Below, piece by piece: positions 17,217 to 26,495 of a DNA stretch of 42,090 nt. Position numbers and translations under genes: made by a program. The DNA lies in contig DAIRET010000008.1 of the NCBI GenBank assembly GCA_036795455.1, positions 1 to 42,090 on the forward strand, read 5' to 3'. Source of the stretch: DAIRET01 sp036795455. Its GTDB lineage: Bacteria > Bacteroidota > Ignavibacteria > Ignavibacteriales > Ignavibacteriaceae. The notes beneath the pieces were generated by a model that was not told the origin of the DNA, searched no databases, and was given only the letters and a program-made list of their open reading frames with translations. Each line of letters begins with the position of its first letter. The stretch's first letter is position 1.

Positions 17217-17870
17217 ATGAAAAAAATCGTTTGCGATGAACAGTTGAAATATCTGGAAAGATTTAACAAAGAGAAAAATGAATTAATAATTGAAATGGAG
17301 GCATTCGCCGCTGAAAACCGTATACCTATATTGGACAGCAATTCAGCTTTCTTTCTTGAGCAATTAATTCAAATTCAAAAACCTGTACGTGTACTTGAAT
17401 TAGGTGCAGCAATAGGTTACTCTGCTATTCGGATAGCAAGAAACTTATCGAAAAAATCATGTATTCATACAATTGAAAAAAGTGAAGATAATATTCAACT
17501 GGCTGAGAGCTATATATCACGTTCAGGATTTGCGAATAAAATACGATTAATTAAAGGAGAAGCAGCAGAAATAATGCCTTCTCTTCCTAAAAAATACGAT
17601 TTTATTTTTCTTGACGCCGATAAAGAAGATTATAAAAGATTATTTGATTATTCATTGGTACTGCTTAAGAAAAACGGGATTTTGTTTGTAGATAACCTGT
17701 TGTGGCATGGATTCACAGCAGCAAGCCGTGTCCCGAAAGAATACAAAAGATCAACGAAGATGATAAGAGAATTCAATGAAATCTTTTTGAATCAAGCCGG
17801 GTTAAAAGCCACAATCCTGACAATTGGAGATGGAATTGGTTTGGCAGTAAAATTAAAGACGGAGAAGTAA
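17217..17870 (+). CDS. O-methyltransferase, class I SAM-dependent (TrmR/YrrM-like)
   Basis: 217 residues, typical of the COG4122 O-methyltransferase family. The SAM-binding motif is VLELGAAIGYSAIRIA (about 60-75), with the acidic residue of the second strand in IHTIEKSEDNIQLA. The metal and substrate region is DFIFLDADKEDYKRLFDYSL, followed by ILFVDNLLWHG. Its close bacterial relatives include TrmR, which methylates 5-hydroxyuridine in tRNA, and small-molecule catechol methyltransferases; I cannot choose between them. No signal peptide, so cytoplasmic. Part of a tight plus-strand run, 14 bp after the subtilase and 5 bp before the nitrilase gene. Confidence 0.88.
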   Translation: MKKIVCDEQLKYLERFNKEKNELIIEMEAFAAENRIPILDSNSAFFLEQLIQIQKPVRVLELGAAIGYSAIRIARNLSKKSCIHTIEKSEDNIQLAESYISRSGFANKIRLIKGEAAEIMPSLPKKYDFIFLDADKEDYKRLFDYSLVLLKKNGILFVDNLLWHGFTAASRVPKEYKRSTKMIREFNEIFLNQAGLKATILTIGDGIGLAVKLKTEK

Positions 17871-17875
17871 ACTAA

Positions 17876-18637
17876 ATGTATTTCTCGATTGTACAGTATA
17901 ATCCAGCGTGGGAAGATGTTGAATCTAATAAAACTAAAATTATCGATTTATTAAACAAATACAACCCGAAACCGGGAGTAATAGTTTTCCCGGAAATGAC
18001 ATTAACAGGCTTTACAATGAAGCCTGATACATTTGCGGAAACAGCGGAAGGAAGCAGTATAAAATTCTTTGCAGAAATAGCAAAGAAATATTCCAGCGAT
18101 GTTTTTGCAGGCGTAATATTCAAAGAAGGAAACTCATTCTTTAATACCCTAATTCATTTGAGTAAAGACGGCGTATTGAAAAAGATATATAGAAAAATTC
18201 ATCCATTCTCATACGGTGATGAAAACAAGCATTATGAAGGGGGGAATGAAACAGTTATAACGGAAATTGATGGAAACAAAATCGGTTTGTCAATCTGTTA
18301 CGATTTAAGATTTCCCGAATTATATAGAAATTACGGGAAAGAAAGAGTAAACTTAATCATCAACATAGCAAACTGGCCTATCACAAGGATTCATCACTGG
18401 CGGGCGCTGCTAAGGGCAAGAGCGATTGAGAATCTTTGTTTTGTTATCGGGGTTAATCGTGTTGGTAATGACCCAAACTTATCGTACAGCGGATGCTCAA
18501 GTATTTTTGATCCTACCGGTGAAGAAATGGTTTGTATTGTTGATGAAGAATGTATTTCATCAACTGACTTACAGCTTGGTTTTGCAAATAATATAAGGGA
18601 AAAGTTTCCATTCTTGAATGATATTAAATTAATCTAA
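17876..18637 (+). CDS. Nitrilase-superfamily amidase (omega-amidase/YafV-like)
   Basis: 253 residues with the complete catalytic triad: Glu40 (VFPEMTLTGF), Lys107 (YRKIHPFSYGDENKHYEGG) and Cys141 (LSICYDLRFPELYRNYG). The KIHPFSYGDE and CYDLRFPELYR context is that of omega-amidase and YafV-type enzymes, which hydrolyse alpha-ketoglutaramate or deaminated glutathione in metabolite repair. That substrate is inferred from the subfamily. Cytoplasmic. A GGAGA lies 8-12 bases before the ATG, inside the end of the methyltransferase gene. Confidence 0.9.
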   Translation: MYFSIVQYNPAWEDVESNKTKIIDLLNKYNPKPGVIVFPEMTLTGFTMKPDTFAETAEGSSIKFFAEIAKKYSSDVFAGVIFKEGNSFFNTLIHLSKDGVLKKIYRKIHPFSYGDENKHYEGGNETVITEIDGNKIGLSICYDLRFPELYRNYGKERVNLIINIANWPITRIHHWRALLRARAIENLCFVIGVNRVGNDPNLSYSGCSSIFDPTGEEMVCIVDEECISSTDLQLGFANNIREKFPFLNDIKLI

Positions 18638-18658
18638 AGGGATATTGTAAAGGACAGT

Positions 18659-19597
18659 ATGAAAAAAAGAGTATTAATTACAGGCGGAGCCGGTTTTATA
18701 GGAAGCCATTTAGCAGAGTATTGGTGCAGTGAAAATGCTGAAGTAGTTGTTCTTGATAATTTACGAACCGGCAGCGAAGCCAATATACAGCATTTGAAGA
18801 GTATTGAGTTTATTAAAAAAAGTATAACGGATAAGGAAGTAGTTTTTTCTATTACTAAAGGAGTGGATTATATTTATAATCTGGCAGCGTTGGTTTCAGT
18901 GCCTGAATCGGTAGAAAACCCATTTGAATGTGTAAGCATAAATGTAAATGGTATATTAAACTTACTCGAAGCAGCTAAAATCAATAATGTAAAAAAAGTA
19001 ATCCATTTCAGCTCTGCAGCCGTTTATGGTGATAACCCCGCATCTCCCAAAACAACAAAAATGAAACCGGAACCGAAATCACCTTACGGGATTACGAAAC
19101 TTGACGGTGAGTATTACTTAAACCAATATTTTGAAAGTTTCGGTATCAACACTTTATCTTTCAGGTGCTTTAACGTATTCGGTCCCAGACAAAATCCTAA
19201 AAGCCAGTATGCAGCCGCTATACCGATTTTTGTAAGCAAAGCACTGAGAAACGAAAATCTTGTTATCTATGGTGATGGCGAACAAACCCGCGATTTTATT
19301 TTTGTTAAAGATGTTGTAAAGGCAAACGCAATAGCAGCGGAGAAAGAAGATGTAACAGGTGTTTTCAATCTTGGAACAGGAACATCTATTTCGATTAATG
19401 AGCTGGTAAAAATGATAATCGGTTTAACTGGAAGTAAAAGCAAAATTGTTTATGAACCTGAAAGACCGGGAGACATTAAGCATAGTCTTGCATCAATCTC
19501 GGATACTACGGAACAACTCGGATTTACTCCGACATACGATTTGAAAGCTGGAGTTGAACAAACAATCAGATACTTTATAGAATTATTTAACCGGTAA
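18659..19597 (+). CDS. NAD-dependent sugar-nucleotide epimerase/dehydratase (extended SDR)
   Basis: 312 residues. The Rossmann motif GGAGFIGSHLAEYW is at about residues 8-21. The active site holds Ser-Ser-Ala in IHFSSAAVYGD and Tyr-x3-Lys in SPYGITKLDGEYY. SFRCFNVFGPRQNPKSQYAA and QTRDFIFVKDVV are typical of UDP-glucose or UDP-GlcNAc 4-epimerases of the WbpP/GalE group. It probably supplies an activated sugar for surface polysaccharide. The exact substrate cannot be read from the sequence. AAGGA precedes the ATG by four bases. Last gene of the plus-strand run and followed by a strong terminator. Confidence 0.9.
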   Translation: MKKRVLITGGAGFIGSHLAEYWCSENAEVVVLDNLRTGSEANIQHLKSIEFIKKSITDKEVVFSITKGVDYIYNLAALVSVPESVENPFECVSINVNGILNLLEAAKINNVKKVIHFSSAAVYGDNPASPKTTKMKPEPKSPYGITKLDGEYYLNQYFESFGINTLSFRCFNVFGPRQNPKSQYAAAIPIFVSKALRNENLVIYGDGEQTRDFIFVKDVVKANAIAAEKEDVTGVFNLGTGTSISINELVKMIIGLTGSKSKIVYEPERPGDIKHSLASISDTTEQLGFTPTYDLKAGVEQTIRYFIELFNR

Positions 19598-19616
19598 GAC
19601 CGAACGCATTATTTTA

Positions 19617-19649
19617 TGCCGGAAGGTTTTATTCCGGCAGATTTTTTTT
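19617..19649 (+). terminator. Rho-independent terminator after the epimerase gene
   Basis: Perfect eight-base GC-rich stem TGCCGGAA / TTCCGGCA with a seven-base loop, then GA and eight Ts (19642-19649). It overlaps the last codons of the convergent STAS gene. On the minus strand no T-run follows the stem, so it serves the plus strand. Confidence 0.85.
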
Positions 19650-19967
19650 GGCTTCATCCACCGACGGGAAAATATTAAATATTGAAGTAAACCCTACTGT
19701 ATCAAGCATTTCTTTTAGGTAACTTTTGAAAGAAGCGAGATAAAGCACACCGTTCACCGCTTTCAATTTCTTTGCTGCCATTATCAACACACGCAACCCT
19801 GCACTACTGATAAAATCGACATTTGAAAAATCAATGATTATCCTGCTGTCTCCCAGTTCAAGTATCTTCAGCATACCGCTTTCAAAGTCTTCGGCAGCAT
19901 ACGTATCCATTTTTCCGTTCACAGATACGATAGAAACACCATTATTCTTTGAATACTTTATTTCCAA
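19629..19967 (-). CDS. STAS-domain anti-sigma factor antagonist
   Basis: 112 residues, one STAS domain (SpoIIAA/RsbV type). The core is IIIDFSNVDFISSAGLRVLI; the candidate phospho-Ser is 54 or 55. The motif is SSAGLR rather than DSSGLG of SpoIIAA. In the family, the unphosphorylated form binds an anti-sigma kinase and frees its target. The start is a TTG with GGAGAAG just upstream; no ATG fits. Downstream of the receiver-PP2C gene by 44 bp, whose phosphatase is its likely activator. No RsbW-type kinase gene is in the window. Confidence 0.88.
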   Translation of the reverse strand: MEIKYSKNNGVSIVSVNGKMDTYAAEDFESGMLKILELGDSRIIIDFSNVDFISSAGLRVLIMAAKKLKAVNGVLYLASFKSYLKEMLDTVGFTSIFNIFPSVDEAKKNLPE

Positions 19968-20011
19968 TTACTTCTCCGTTTTAGTAACGTAACGACACAT
20001 TAATAATTTTA

Positions 20012-21178
20012 TTAACTACCTGAATATCTTAATGACAACACTGTAATATCATCCGACTGCTGAACATCAGTTGAATAGCGATGTACATCGGCAACCACTT
20101 TGCTTGCAATCTCCGAAACGGATTCGGATGTTAGCGTAGCAAGAAGTTTTTCAAGCCGCTCTTCCGAATAAAGTTCATCAGCAACGTCAAAAGCTTCTGT
20201 AACACCGTCGGTGAACAGAAAAATCGAATCACCCGGGTTTAGTTTTATGGTATTGGAATTATATTCCATATCCTCCATAATACCGAGTGCGATACCGCCG
20301 GTTCTTTCGATTTCAACTACTTTACCGTCGGTTGTAAGCAGGTAAGGTGGATTGTGTCCCCCGTTTGCGTATTCAATTTCTCCCGTAGTAGCATTAAGTA
20401 TACCGTAGAAAATAGTAACAAACATAGAAGAAACACTTTCAACGCAAAGCAGGTTGTTTACATATAAAAGGCATTCACCCGGGTTATATCCTTTCAGAGC
20501 TGTTGCTTTCAATAAAGTTCTGCTGACAGCCATAAATATTGCTGCGGGTATTCCTTTTCCCGATACATCACCGATTACAAAACCAAGTCTGTCCTGATCA
20601 ATTAAAAAGAAGTCGTAAAAATCTCCCCCTACTTCTTTGGCAGCAGTCATAGAAGCGAAAATATCAAATTCTTTTCGTTCCGGGAACGGCGGAAAACATT
20701 TTGGAAGTATTGCTTGTTGAATGTCTCTTGCTACGGATAAATCATGCTGTATAGCAATAAGTTGATCGTGTTCCTGCTGAGCCTGCCGTAAAACAGTCAG
20801 TTCCTGGATTGTTTTATTAATTGTCGTTTCAAGGTCTGTAAAATCAACCGGCTTTGTAACAAAGTCGAATGCGCCTCTATTCATAGCAGTGCGGATGTTG
20901 TCCATATCGCCGTATGCAGAAACAATAACAGTTTTTATTGCGGGATTTTTTAACTCGTTCAACTTTGCAAGTAAAGTTAGTCCGTCCATTTCCGGCATGT
21001 TTATATCACTTAAAATCAAACAGATTTCAGGATGCTCAAGTAATTTAGCTAGAGCTTCAAGACCGTTGCTTGCGAATACGAAATCAAGTTCATTCTCGCG
21101 GATTCTTTTTCTAAAACGCTGGCGGATCAATGACTCCAGATCCGGTTCGTCGTCTACAACCATAATTTTTTCAGGCAT
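20012..21178 (-). CDS. Response regulator with PP2C (SpoIIE/RsbU-type) phosphatase output
   Basis: 388 residues. The receiver domain (1-125) has the acidic pocket DDEPD at 9-13, phospho-acceptor Asp58 (ILSDINMPEMDG) and Lys in FVTKPVDF. A coiled-coil linker (about 125-165) leads to a SpoIIE-type PP2C domain (about 170-385) with metal motifs GGDFYDFF, GDVSGKGIPAAIFM, GGHNPPYLL and QSDDITVLSLR. Phosphorylation of the receiver is expected to control dephosphorylation of the neighbouring STAS protein. AAGGAG precedes the ATG. It lies 25 bp after the single-receiver gene, within a five-gene signalling run. Confidence 0.94.
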   Translation of the reverse strand: MPEKIMVVDDEPDLESLIRQRFRKRIRENELDFVFASNGLEALAKLLEHPEICLILSDINMPEMDGLTLLAKLNELKNPAIKTVIVSAYGDMDNIRTAMNRGAFDFVTKPVDFTDLETTINKTIQELTVLRQAQQEHDQLIAIQHDLSVARDIQQAILPKCFPPFPERKEFDIFASMTAAKEVGGDFYDFFLIDQDRLGFVIGDVSGKGIPAAIFMAVSRTLLKATALKGYNPGECLLYVNNLLCVESVSSMFVTIFYGILNATTGEIEYANGGHNPPYLLTTDGKVVEIERTGGIALGIMEDMEYNSNTIKLNPGDSIFLFTDGVTEAFDVADELYSEERLEKLLATLTSESVSEIASKVVADVHRYSTDVQQSDDITVLSLRYSGS

Positions 21179-21203
21179 TACAACTCCTTTTCAATTTCTC
21201 AAA

Positions 21204-21575
21204 TTATTCACTAATGTTTAAGTCTTTTTTTAATTTATCAAAATCAAGCGGTTTGGTTAAATAATTGTCTGCACCAAACTGAACAGCTTTTTGATATTTT
21301 TCCTCAGCGTCGTAGGCAGTTATCATAAACACCTTCAAGTGGGGATACTTTTGTTTCAAGATTTTTAAAAGCTCAATACCGTTCATACCCGGCATATTTA
21401 TGTCGGATAATATCAAAATGAATTCGGTACTTCCGACTGATTCAAGATGTGCGAGGGCATCTTCGGCAGAAAAACAGTAAACTAATTCAACTCTTCCGTT
21501 TCTAATTTCATTTTTAAATTTTTGATTGAACAAAGGTTGAATATCAATTTCATCATCAACTATCATTATTCTCAT
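21204..21575 (-). CDS. Single-domain response regulator
   Basis: 123 residues, one receiver domain only. The acidic pocket is DDEID at 7-11, phospho-acceptor Asp58 is in ILSDINMPGMNG, and Lys is in YLTKPLDF. It closely resembles the receiver of the next gene (shared ILSDINMP and TKP.DF), so the two are probably paralogues taking phosphate from the same kinase. With no output domain it may act as a phosphate sink or bind a partner. It starts 14 bp after the kinase gene. Confidence 0.92.
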   Translation of the reverse strand: MRIMIVDDEIDIQPLFNQKFKNEIRNGRVELVYCFSAEDALAHLESVGSTEFILILSDINMPGMNGIELLKILKQKYPHLKVFMITAYDAEEKYQKAVQFGADNYLTKPLDFDKLKKDLNISE

Positions 21576-21589
21576 AAAAATCCTTCTGT

Positions 21590-24205
21590 TTATTTAAGGT
21601 CTTTCGGAATAGAAATTGTAAACTCGGCAAACTCCCCGGTTTCTGTTTTAACCTGGATTTCGCCTTTATGCTCCTGGGTAATAATATCATACGTCATCGA
21701 TAGCCCAAGCCCGGTTCCTTTACCAGTCGGTTTAGTAGTAAAGAAAGGGTTAAAAATTTTATTGACAATTTCTTCCGGAATGCCTTTACCGTTATCTTTT
21801 ATTTTTACTTCAACCCTGCCATCAGCGTTCCGTGTTGATACATGAAGTACCGGGTTGAAAGCATTTCCTTTTTCTCTTTTTTTCTCGTGCACGGAATAGC
21901 AAGCATTGTTAATAATATTTAAAAATGCACGACTTAGGTTTTGAGGTACAATATTTATCGGTTCAAGATCTTTATCGAACTCTGTTTCAATTTTAATATT
22001 GAAAGACGTATCCTGAGCTCTGAAACCGTGATAAGCGAGATTAATGTATTCGTTCAGTAAAGAATTAATATCCGATTTTTGAAGTTCGCCCGCTTTACCG
22101 CGTGAATGGAGAAGCATTCCTTTTACTATGCTGTCGGCTCTTTTTCCGTGTTCATTAATTTTGCGTGAGTTCTGTTCTATATCTCCGAGAATTTCCGTGA
22201 TATAACCGAATTCCTTATCGCCGATTTTATCTTTGTATACTTCAAGTTCGTCTTTTAGTTCATGGGTTAAGTCTACGCAAAGGTCTGCAAAGTTATTAAC
22301 AAAGTTCAGCGGATTTTTAATTTCATGGGCAATTCCGGCAGTCAATTGTCCCAGCGAAGCCATTTTTTCAGCTTGAATTAATTGCGATTGAGCTTCTTTC
22401 AACTCTTTGTTTGCTTTGTTGATAGCTTCGTAGGCGTAAGCATTATCAAGTGCAATAGCCGTATAAGAAGCAAGGTTAGATAGAATATCAACATGTAAAG
22501 GAGTGTATGCATTCTTTTTAAAGCTCTGCACGGACACGGTTCCGATTACCCTACCTTCAACTACTAACGGGTAATAGAGCATAGATGCTGCGTAATCGCC
22601 AGCTTTCGGTTTGATACGATGGGATATATAGCGGGAATACTCTACATCAACATCATTCATGTAAATCGGTTTTTTGTTTACAACGCTCCATACAGCAAAC
22701 CTGTTCTCTTCTTCCATACCGAAACTGAATTCAGGTAATTTTTCTCCTTTTTCAATTGAGAGTTTACAATCAAGACTATTTTTCTCTTTGTTATAAATCA
22801 TAATTAAAAACACGGATGCGTCAAGCAGGGAGTTCACACTTTCGTACACTGTATAAAAAATCAGTTCCAAATTCAAAGTTGAAGTAATCTTTTGCCCGAT
22901 GTCGCTAAGCGCTTTTACATTGTTGAAAGCAGCATCAAGTTCAATGTTCTTTTGTTTCAATTCAACTGTACGTTGTTCAACTTTTTCTTCAAGAGTACGG
23001 CTGTATTCTTCCAATTCATCGTTGGCGTTTTTCAGTTGAAGAATAGTTTTTCTTAATGCATCCTGCATGGAGACGAACGATTTATTCAACAAACCGATTT
23101 CATCATTTGATTTAGGCTGCGGTAGTTCAACATCAAAGTTTCCTTTACCGAAATCAATAGTAACAGCAGCAAGTTTTCGTAAAGGACTTGTTATTGACCT
23201 TGAGATAAGGATAATTACACCTAACAATACGATACCGCCAATCAGCCCAAGAAGCAATACGGTTTTGTTAAAACTGTAAACGTCCGCCATCAATTCATTA
23301 ACCGGGTAAACGATACCCACAGCCCAGTTGTTTGTTTTAATTGGTGCATAAGAAATCCAGCTTTGTTTTCCGGTTGCTACGTTTTTATATTCATCCTGAA
23401 CGATACCGCTTTTACCGGCAATCATATCGCGTCCCATTACACGCATGAAAGGAATACCTCTTTCTTCCGAAACGCTGAAAACGGACTCATTCATAATAAG
23501 GCCTTTGCTGGGATGACTGATGAACCTTCCTGTTTTTGATATTACAAAACCGTAACCGGTTTGGAATACTTTTATAGAATTAATAATATTTTGTAACCAG
23601 TCCAACGACATATCGGCAGTAATAATTCCCCAAAAAACTCTTTTCCCTTTTTCATACCTGTAAAAAGGAACCGAGTAAGTACACATCAAAATATTTCCGC
23701 CGCCTTCGTCATAGTAAGGCTCACTCCATATCGGGCGGTCAAGTTCTTTCGGAATTTGATACCAATCGAGAAGGAAGTAATTGTATTCTTCACCTCCTAA
23801 ATACGAAAGTTTAACCGAATCGTTTTGTTTGTAATAATAGGGAGCAAAAAACAATGAATCTTTATCAAAAGTATAAGGTTCGAAAGCGATTGTTGCGCCG
23901 TAAATGTCATCATTATTTTGAACTACGAGTTCAAGTAGTTTATGAATCTTTTCACTTGAATACCCGGAGTTTTCTATTAGTACAGCAACATTTTGTGGAA
24001 CTTTTTCTACCGCTGCAAGAATTTTATCGACTTTATTAACCGTAGAAACAGTTAAATTAGTAGCGCTTTCTTCAATGTTCTTTACTATAATGTCCTTCGA
24101 AACAAAATAGTTGTAAAGGAATATACCCAGAAAAATCAAGGAGATTGTCGAGAAGATTGATAATACAATTTTTAATGAAAGCCCGGTATTCTTAAATATC
24201 CGCAT
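21590..24205 (-). CDS. Cache-HAMP-GAF sensor histidine kinase
   Basis: 871 residues from the ATG at 24205; a GTG one codon earlier (24208) is also possible. TM1 spans about 12-32. A periplasmic double Cache domain (about 40-305) contains SVPFYRYEKGKRVFWGIIT. TM2 spans about 314-336, then HAMP (about 337-390), coiled coil (about 390-435) and GAF (about 435-590). HisKA has phospho-acceptor His627 (LTAGIAHEIKNPL). HATPase_c has the N box NIINNACYSV and the G boxes DNGKGIPEEI and GKGTGLGLSM; all are intact. The stop of the binding-protein gene overlaps the start (TGATG). Two receivers follow, so phosphotransfer to both is likely. The Cache ligand is unknown. Confidence 0.95.
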   Translation of the reverse strand: MRIFKNTGLSLKIVLSIFSTISLIFLGIFLYNYFVSKDIIVKNIEESATNLTVSTVNKVDKILAAVEKVPQNVAVLIENSGYSSEKIHKLLELVVQNNDDIYGATIAFEPYTFDKDSLFFAPYYYKQNDSVKLSYLGGEEYNYFLLDWYQIPKELDRPIWSEPYYDEGGGNILMCTYSVPFYRYEKGKRVFWGIITADMSLDWLQNIINSIKVFQTGYGFVISKTGRFISHPSKGLIMNESVFSVSEERGIPFMRVMGRDMIAGKSGIVQDEYKNVATGKQSWISYAPIKTNNWAVGIVYPVNELMADVYSFNKTVLLLGLIGGIVLLGVIILISRSITSPLRKLAAVTIDFGKGNFDVELPQPKSNDEIGLLNKSFVSMQDALRKTILQLKNANDELEEYSRTLEEKVEQRTVELKQKNIELDAAFNNVKALSDIGQKITSTLNLELIFYTVYESVNSLLDASVFLIMIYNKEKNSLDCKLSIEKGEKLPEFSFGMEEENRFAVWSVVNKKPIYMNDVDVEYSRYISHRIKPKAGDYAASMLYYPLVVEGRVIGTVSVQSFKKNAYTPLHVDILSNLASYTAIALDNAYAYEAINKANKELKEAQSQLIQAEKMASLGQLTAGIAHEIKNPLNFVNNFADLCVDLTHELKDELEVYKDKIGDKEFGYITEILGDIEQNSRKINEHGKRADSIVKGMLLHSRGKAGELQKSDINSLLNEYINLAYHGFRAQDTSFNIKIETEFDKDLEPINIVPQNLSRAFLNIINNACYSVHEKKREKGNAFNPVLHVSTRNADGRVEVKIKDNGKGIPEEIVNKIFNPFFTTKPTGKGTGLGLSMTYDIITQEHKGEIQVKTETGEFAEFTISIPKDLK

Positions 24206-25179
24206 CACTTTTTCTCCCTTCTTACCGGTTTGTAAAAACTCTGAAAAGAGGGATACGATTTTAATGTCCCGTAATCTTTCAAAGTTTTACAGACGAATTC
24301 AAAGTCTGACTCCGAGAGTTCTCCGAATATTGTCATATTAGTATCCGGCATAATTAGGTCTTTCATTCTACCCAGCATCCATTTTTCATGCGACCGATTA
24401 GCCGGGTATCGTAATTTTTTAAGATTTTGAATCATAATATTTAAAGCTTCTTCGGGGTCCTGGAATGCTAATTTCCACCCTTCAAATGAAGCCAAAATAA
24501 AATCCCTACAAAGTTCCGGGTCTCTTTCCAATAATTCCGTTGAGCAGTAAATACCTTCTTCAGGGAAATTCAAACCGTAATCTGCAAAAAAGAATTCATT
24601 CAGTTCTTCATCATCCAATCCCGAGTTCAAAATAGTGTGGTATTCATTGTACCACATCGCCGAAGTAACATCAATACCATCCTGTAAGAATAGATTAACA
24701 GAGTTTCCTTGTGGAATTACCCGCACATCAAGTTTGTATTTTTTAAAAAATGCATCCGGTTGAATTTGATAATCGCCCCCCCATATTCCGATTTTTTTCC
24801 CTTCCATATCCTGCGGGGAATTAATTCCGCTTGACTTTTTTGCCACAAGCATTAATGCCGAACGGTTTATAACCTGCGCCAGATTAACAATCTTAACGCC
24901 CCGGTCGATTAATTGTAAAGCATTAGTAAGCCACATTGATGCTAAATCTACTTTCGCTTTTTCGAGCAATATTGAAGAAGGTACACGGGGATTGGCGGGT
25001 ATAATTTCAACATCTATACCGTATTTTTTGTAAATCCCTTTGTCAAGGGCAACATAATAACCTGCAAACTGTGATTGTGGAATCCAGTGAAGTGCAAAAG
25101 TAACTTTTTTCATTTCCTTTTGAGAAAACGAAATAGTTGTTAGCAAAAGTACAAGTAAGAAAATGTTTATTGTTTTCAT
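24205..25179 (-). CDS. Periplasmic Thi5/NMT1-type substrate-binding protein
   Basis: 324 residues. The signal peptide is MKTINIFLLVLLLTTISFSQ, with no lipobox Cys. The Thi5/NMT1 fold shows FALHWIPQSQFAGYYVALDK, GIDVEIIPANP and GKKIGIWGGDY. Relatives bind pyrimidine (HMP-like), nitrate, sulfonate or similar ligands for ABC import. No permease or ATPase gene lies nearby; instead the next gene is a Cache histidine kinase overlapping by one base. It is therefore inferred to present ligand to the kinase rather than to a transporter. No TPP riboswitch-like sequence was noticed upstream. It starts 50 bp after hflX and may share its transcript. Confidence 0.88.
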   Translation of the reverse strand: MKTINIFLLVLLLTTISFSQKEMKKVTFALHWIPQSQFAGYYVALDKGIYKKYGIDVEIIPANPRVPSSILLEKAKVDLASMWLTNALQLIDRGVKIVNLAQVINRSALMLVAKKSSGINSPQDMEGKKIGIWGGDYQIQPDAFFKKYKLDVRVIPQGNSVNLFLQDGIDVTSAMWYNEYHTILNSGLDDEELNEFFFADYGLNFPEEGIYCSTELLERDPELCRDFILASFEGWKLAFQDPEEALNIMIQNLKKLRYPANRSHEKWMLGRMKDLIMPDTNMTIFGELSESDFEFVCKTLKDYGTLKSYPSFQSFYKPVRREKK

Positions 25180-25229
25180 AATTACGTTATCAATTTCACA
25201 ACATTAAGATAGAAAAAAAAATCGTTATA

Positions 25230-26495
25230 TCACTTTGTTTCAACCATTTTTTTGATTTTTTCAGCATTCGATTTATCGGTTGAATAAGAAATATGCACTT
25301 TGTTTTCCCTGTATTTCTCCGAAATTACTTTGGCAAGTGAATGAATTTTAGCAATCTCTTTCGAGTTTTCAATCCGTAAGATGGCTTTCCCGTAGACCAT
25401 ATTTTCATTCACAATTTCTGAAATCTTTTCAATTAATGAAGAGATATTAATTCCACGGGCAGCAGATAATATAACGGAGTTCTTGTATTTGTTTGTTATG
25501 TATTCAATTCTGCTTTTGTCCGATAGAACATCTACCTTGTTGAAAACCTTGATCTCTGTTTTCTTCTCGCAGCCGAGCGATTTCAATGTCTCTTCAACGA
25601 CTTCAATGTGATCTTCATAATAAGGATGATTCACATCGATTACTTGTAGGATGATGTCCGATTCACGAACTTCGTTCAATGTGCTTTTGAATGACGCCAC
25701 AAGGTGGTGCGGAAGTTTTCTTATAAAACCGACTGTATCGCTAAGAAGAACTTTGAGGTTTTTATTCAATTCGATTCCCCGTGTTGTAGAGTCAAGCGTT
25801 GCAAACAGCTTATCTTCTGCCGGTACGCCTGCTTTTGTAAGGAGATTGAACAACGTTGATTTTCCCGCATTTGTATAACCCACAAGTGAAATCCTAACAA
25901 AGTCTTTTCTTTTTTCCGTTTGTGTAATTCGTTGTGATTCTATTTTAACAAGTTTTTCTTTGAGAAGGGCAATTCTCTCTTTTATTATTCTACGGTCTGT
26001 TTCAATCTGTGTTTCACCCGGTCCTTTTGTCCCGATTCCTCCATATTGTTTCGAGAGGTGAGTCCATGCTCTTGTTAGTCGCGGCATAAGGTATTGAAGT
26101 TGTGCTAATTCAACTTGAGTTCTTGCTTCTTTTGTCTTTGCACCGGATGCAAAAATATCGAGAATCAAACCGCTTCTGTCAACTATTTTCCTATTTAATA
26201 ATCGTTCCAGGTTCCTTATTTGAACGGGAGAAAGGTCATCATCAAAAATTAATAAGTCAATTTCATTTAACTCGACAAGTTGAACAAGTTCTTCAGCTTT
26301 CCCTTTTCCGATGTAAAAAGCTGGTTCTTCTCCATGCCGTTCCTGTACAATTTTCAGAACAACTTCAGCACCTGCAGTTGCGGCAAGTTCCTCCAGCTCG
26401 TCAAGGTGCTCTTTAATTATTTCCTTGCTTTGAAAACGTGTTTTTACAGCTATCAGTATAGCCCGTTCGGTTTTCTTTTGTTTGATTTCTATCAT
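25230..26495 (-). CDS. hflX: Ribosome-associated GTPase HflX
   Basis: 421 residues. The N-terminal HflX domain (about 1-195) has GKGKAEELVQLVELNEIDLL and the Gly-rich GGIGTKGPGETQIETDRR. The GTPase domain follows: G1 GYTNAGKSTLFN near 203, G3 DTVGFIRKLPHHLVASFKST and G4 NKVD. A short C-terminal domain ends at KKMVE. HflX splits stalled or stress-inactivated ribosomes. No cofactor gene such as hfq is adjacent. It heads the minus-strand run that leads into the signalling cassette 50 bp downstream; common transcription is possible but not shown. Confidence 0.95.
   Translation of the reverse strand: MIEIKQKKTERAILIAVKTRFQSKEIIKEHLDELEELAATAGAEVVLKIVQERHGEEPAFYIGKGKAEELVQLVELNEIDLLIFDDDLSPVQIRNLERLLNRKIVDRSGLILDIFASGAKTKEARTQVELAQLQYLMPRLTRAWTHLSKQYGGIGTKGPGETQIETDRRIIKERIALLKEKLVKIESQRITQTEKRKDFVRISLVGYTNAGKSTLFNLLTKAGVPAEDKLFATLDSTTRGIELNKNLKVLLSDTVGFIRKLPHHLVASFKSTLNEVRESDIILQVIDVNHPYYEDHIEVVEETLKSLGCEKKTEIKVFNKVDVLSDKSRIEYITNKYKNSVILSAARGINISSLIEKISEIVNENMVYGKAILRIENSKEIAKIHSLAKVISEKYRENKVHISYSTDKSNAEKIKKMVETK

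Noticed and set aside
25180..25229. TPP riboswitch for the Thi5-like binding protein
   Set aside because: Only 50 bp lie between hflX and the gene, with no conserved CTGAGA-type element.
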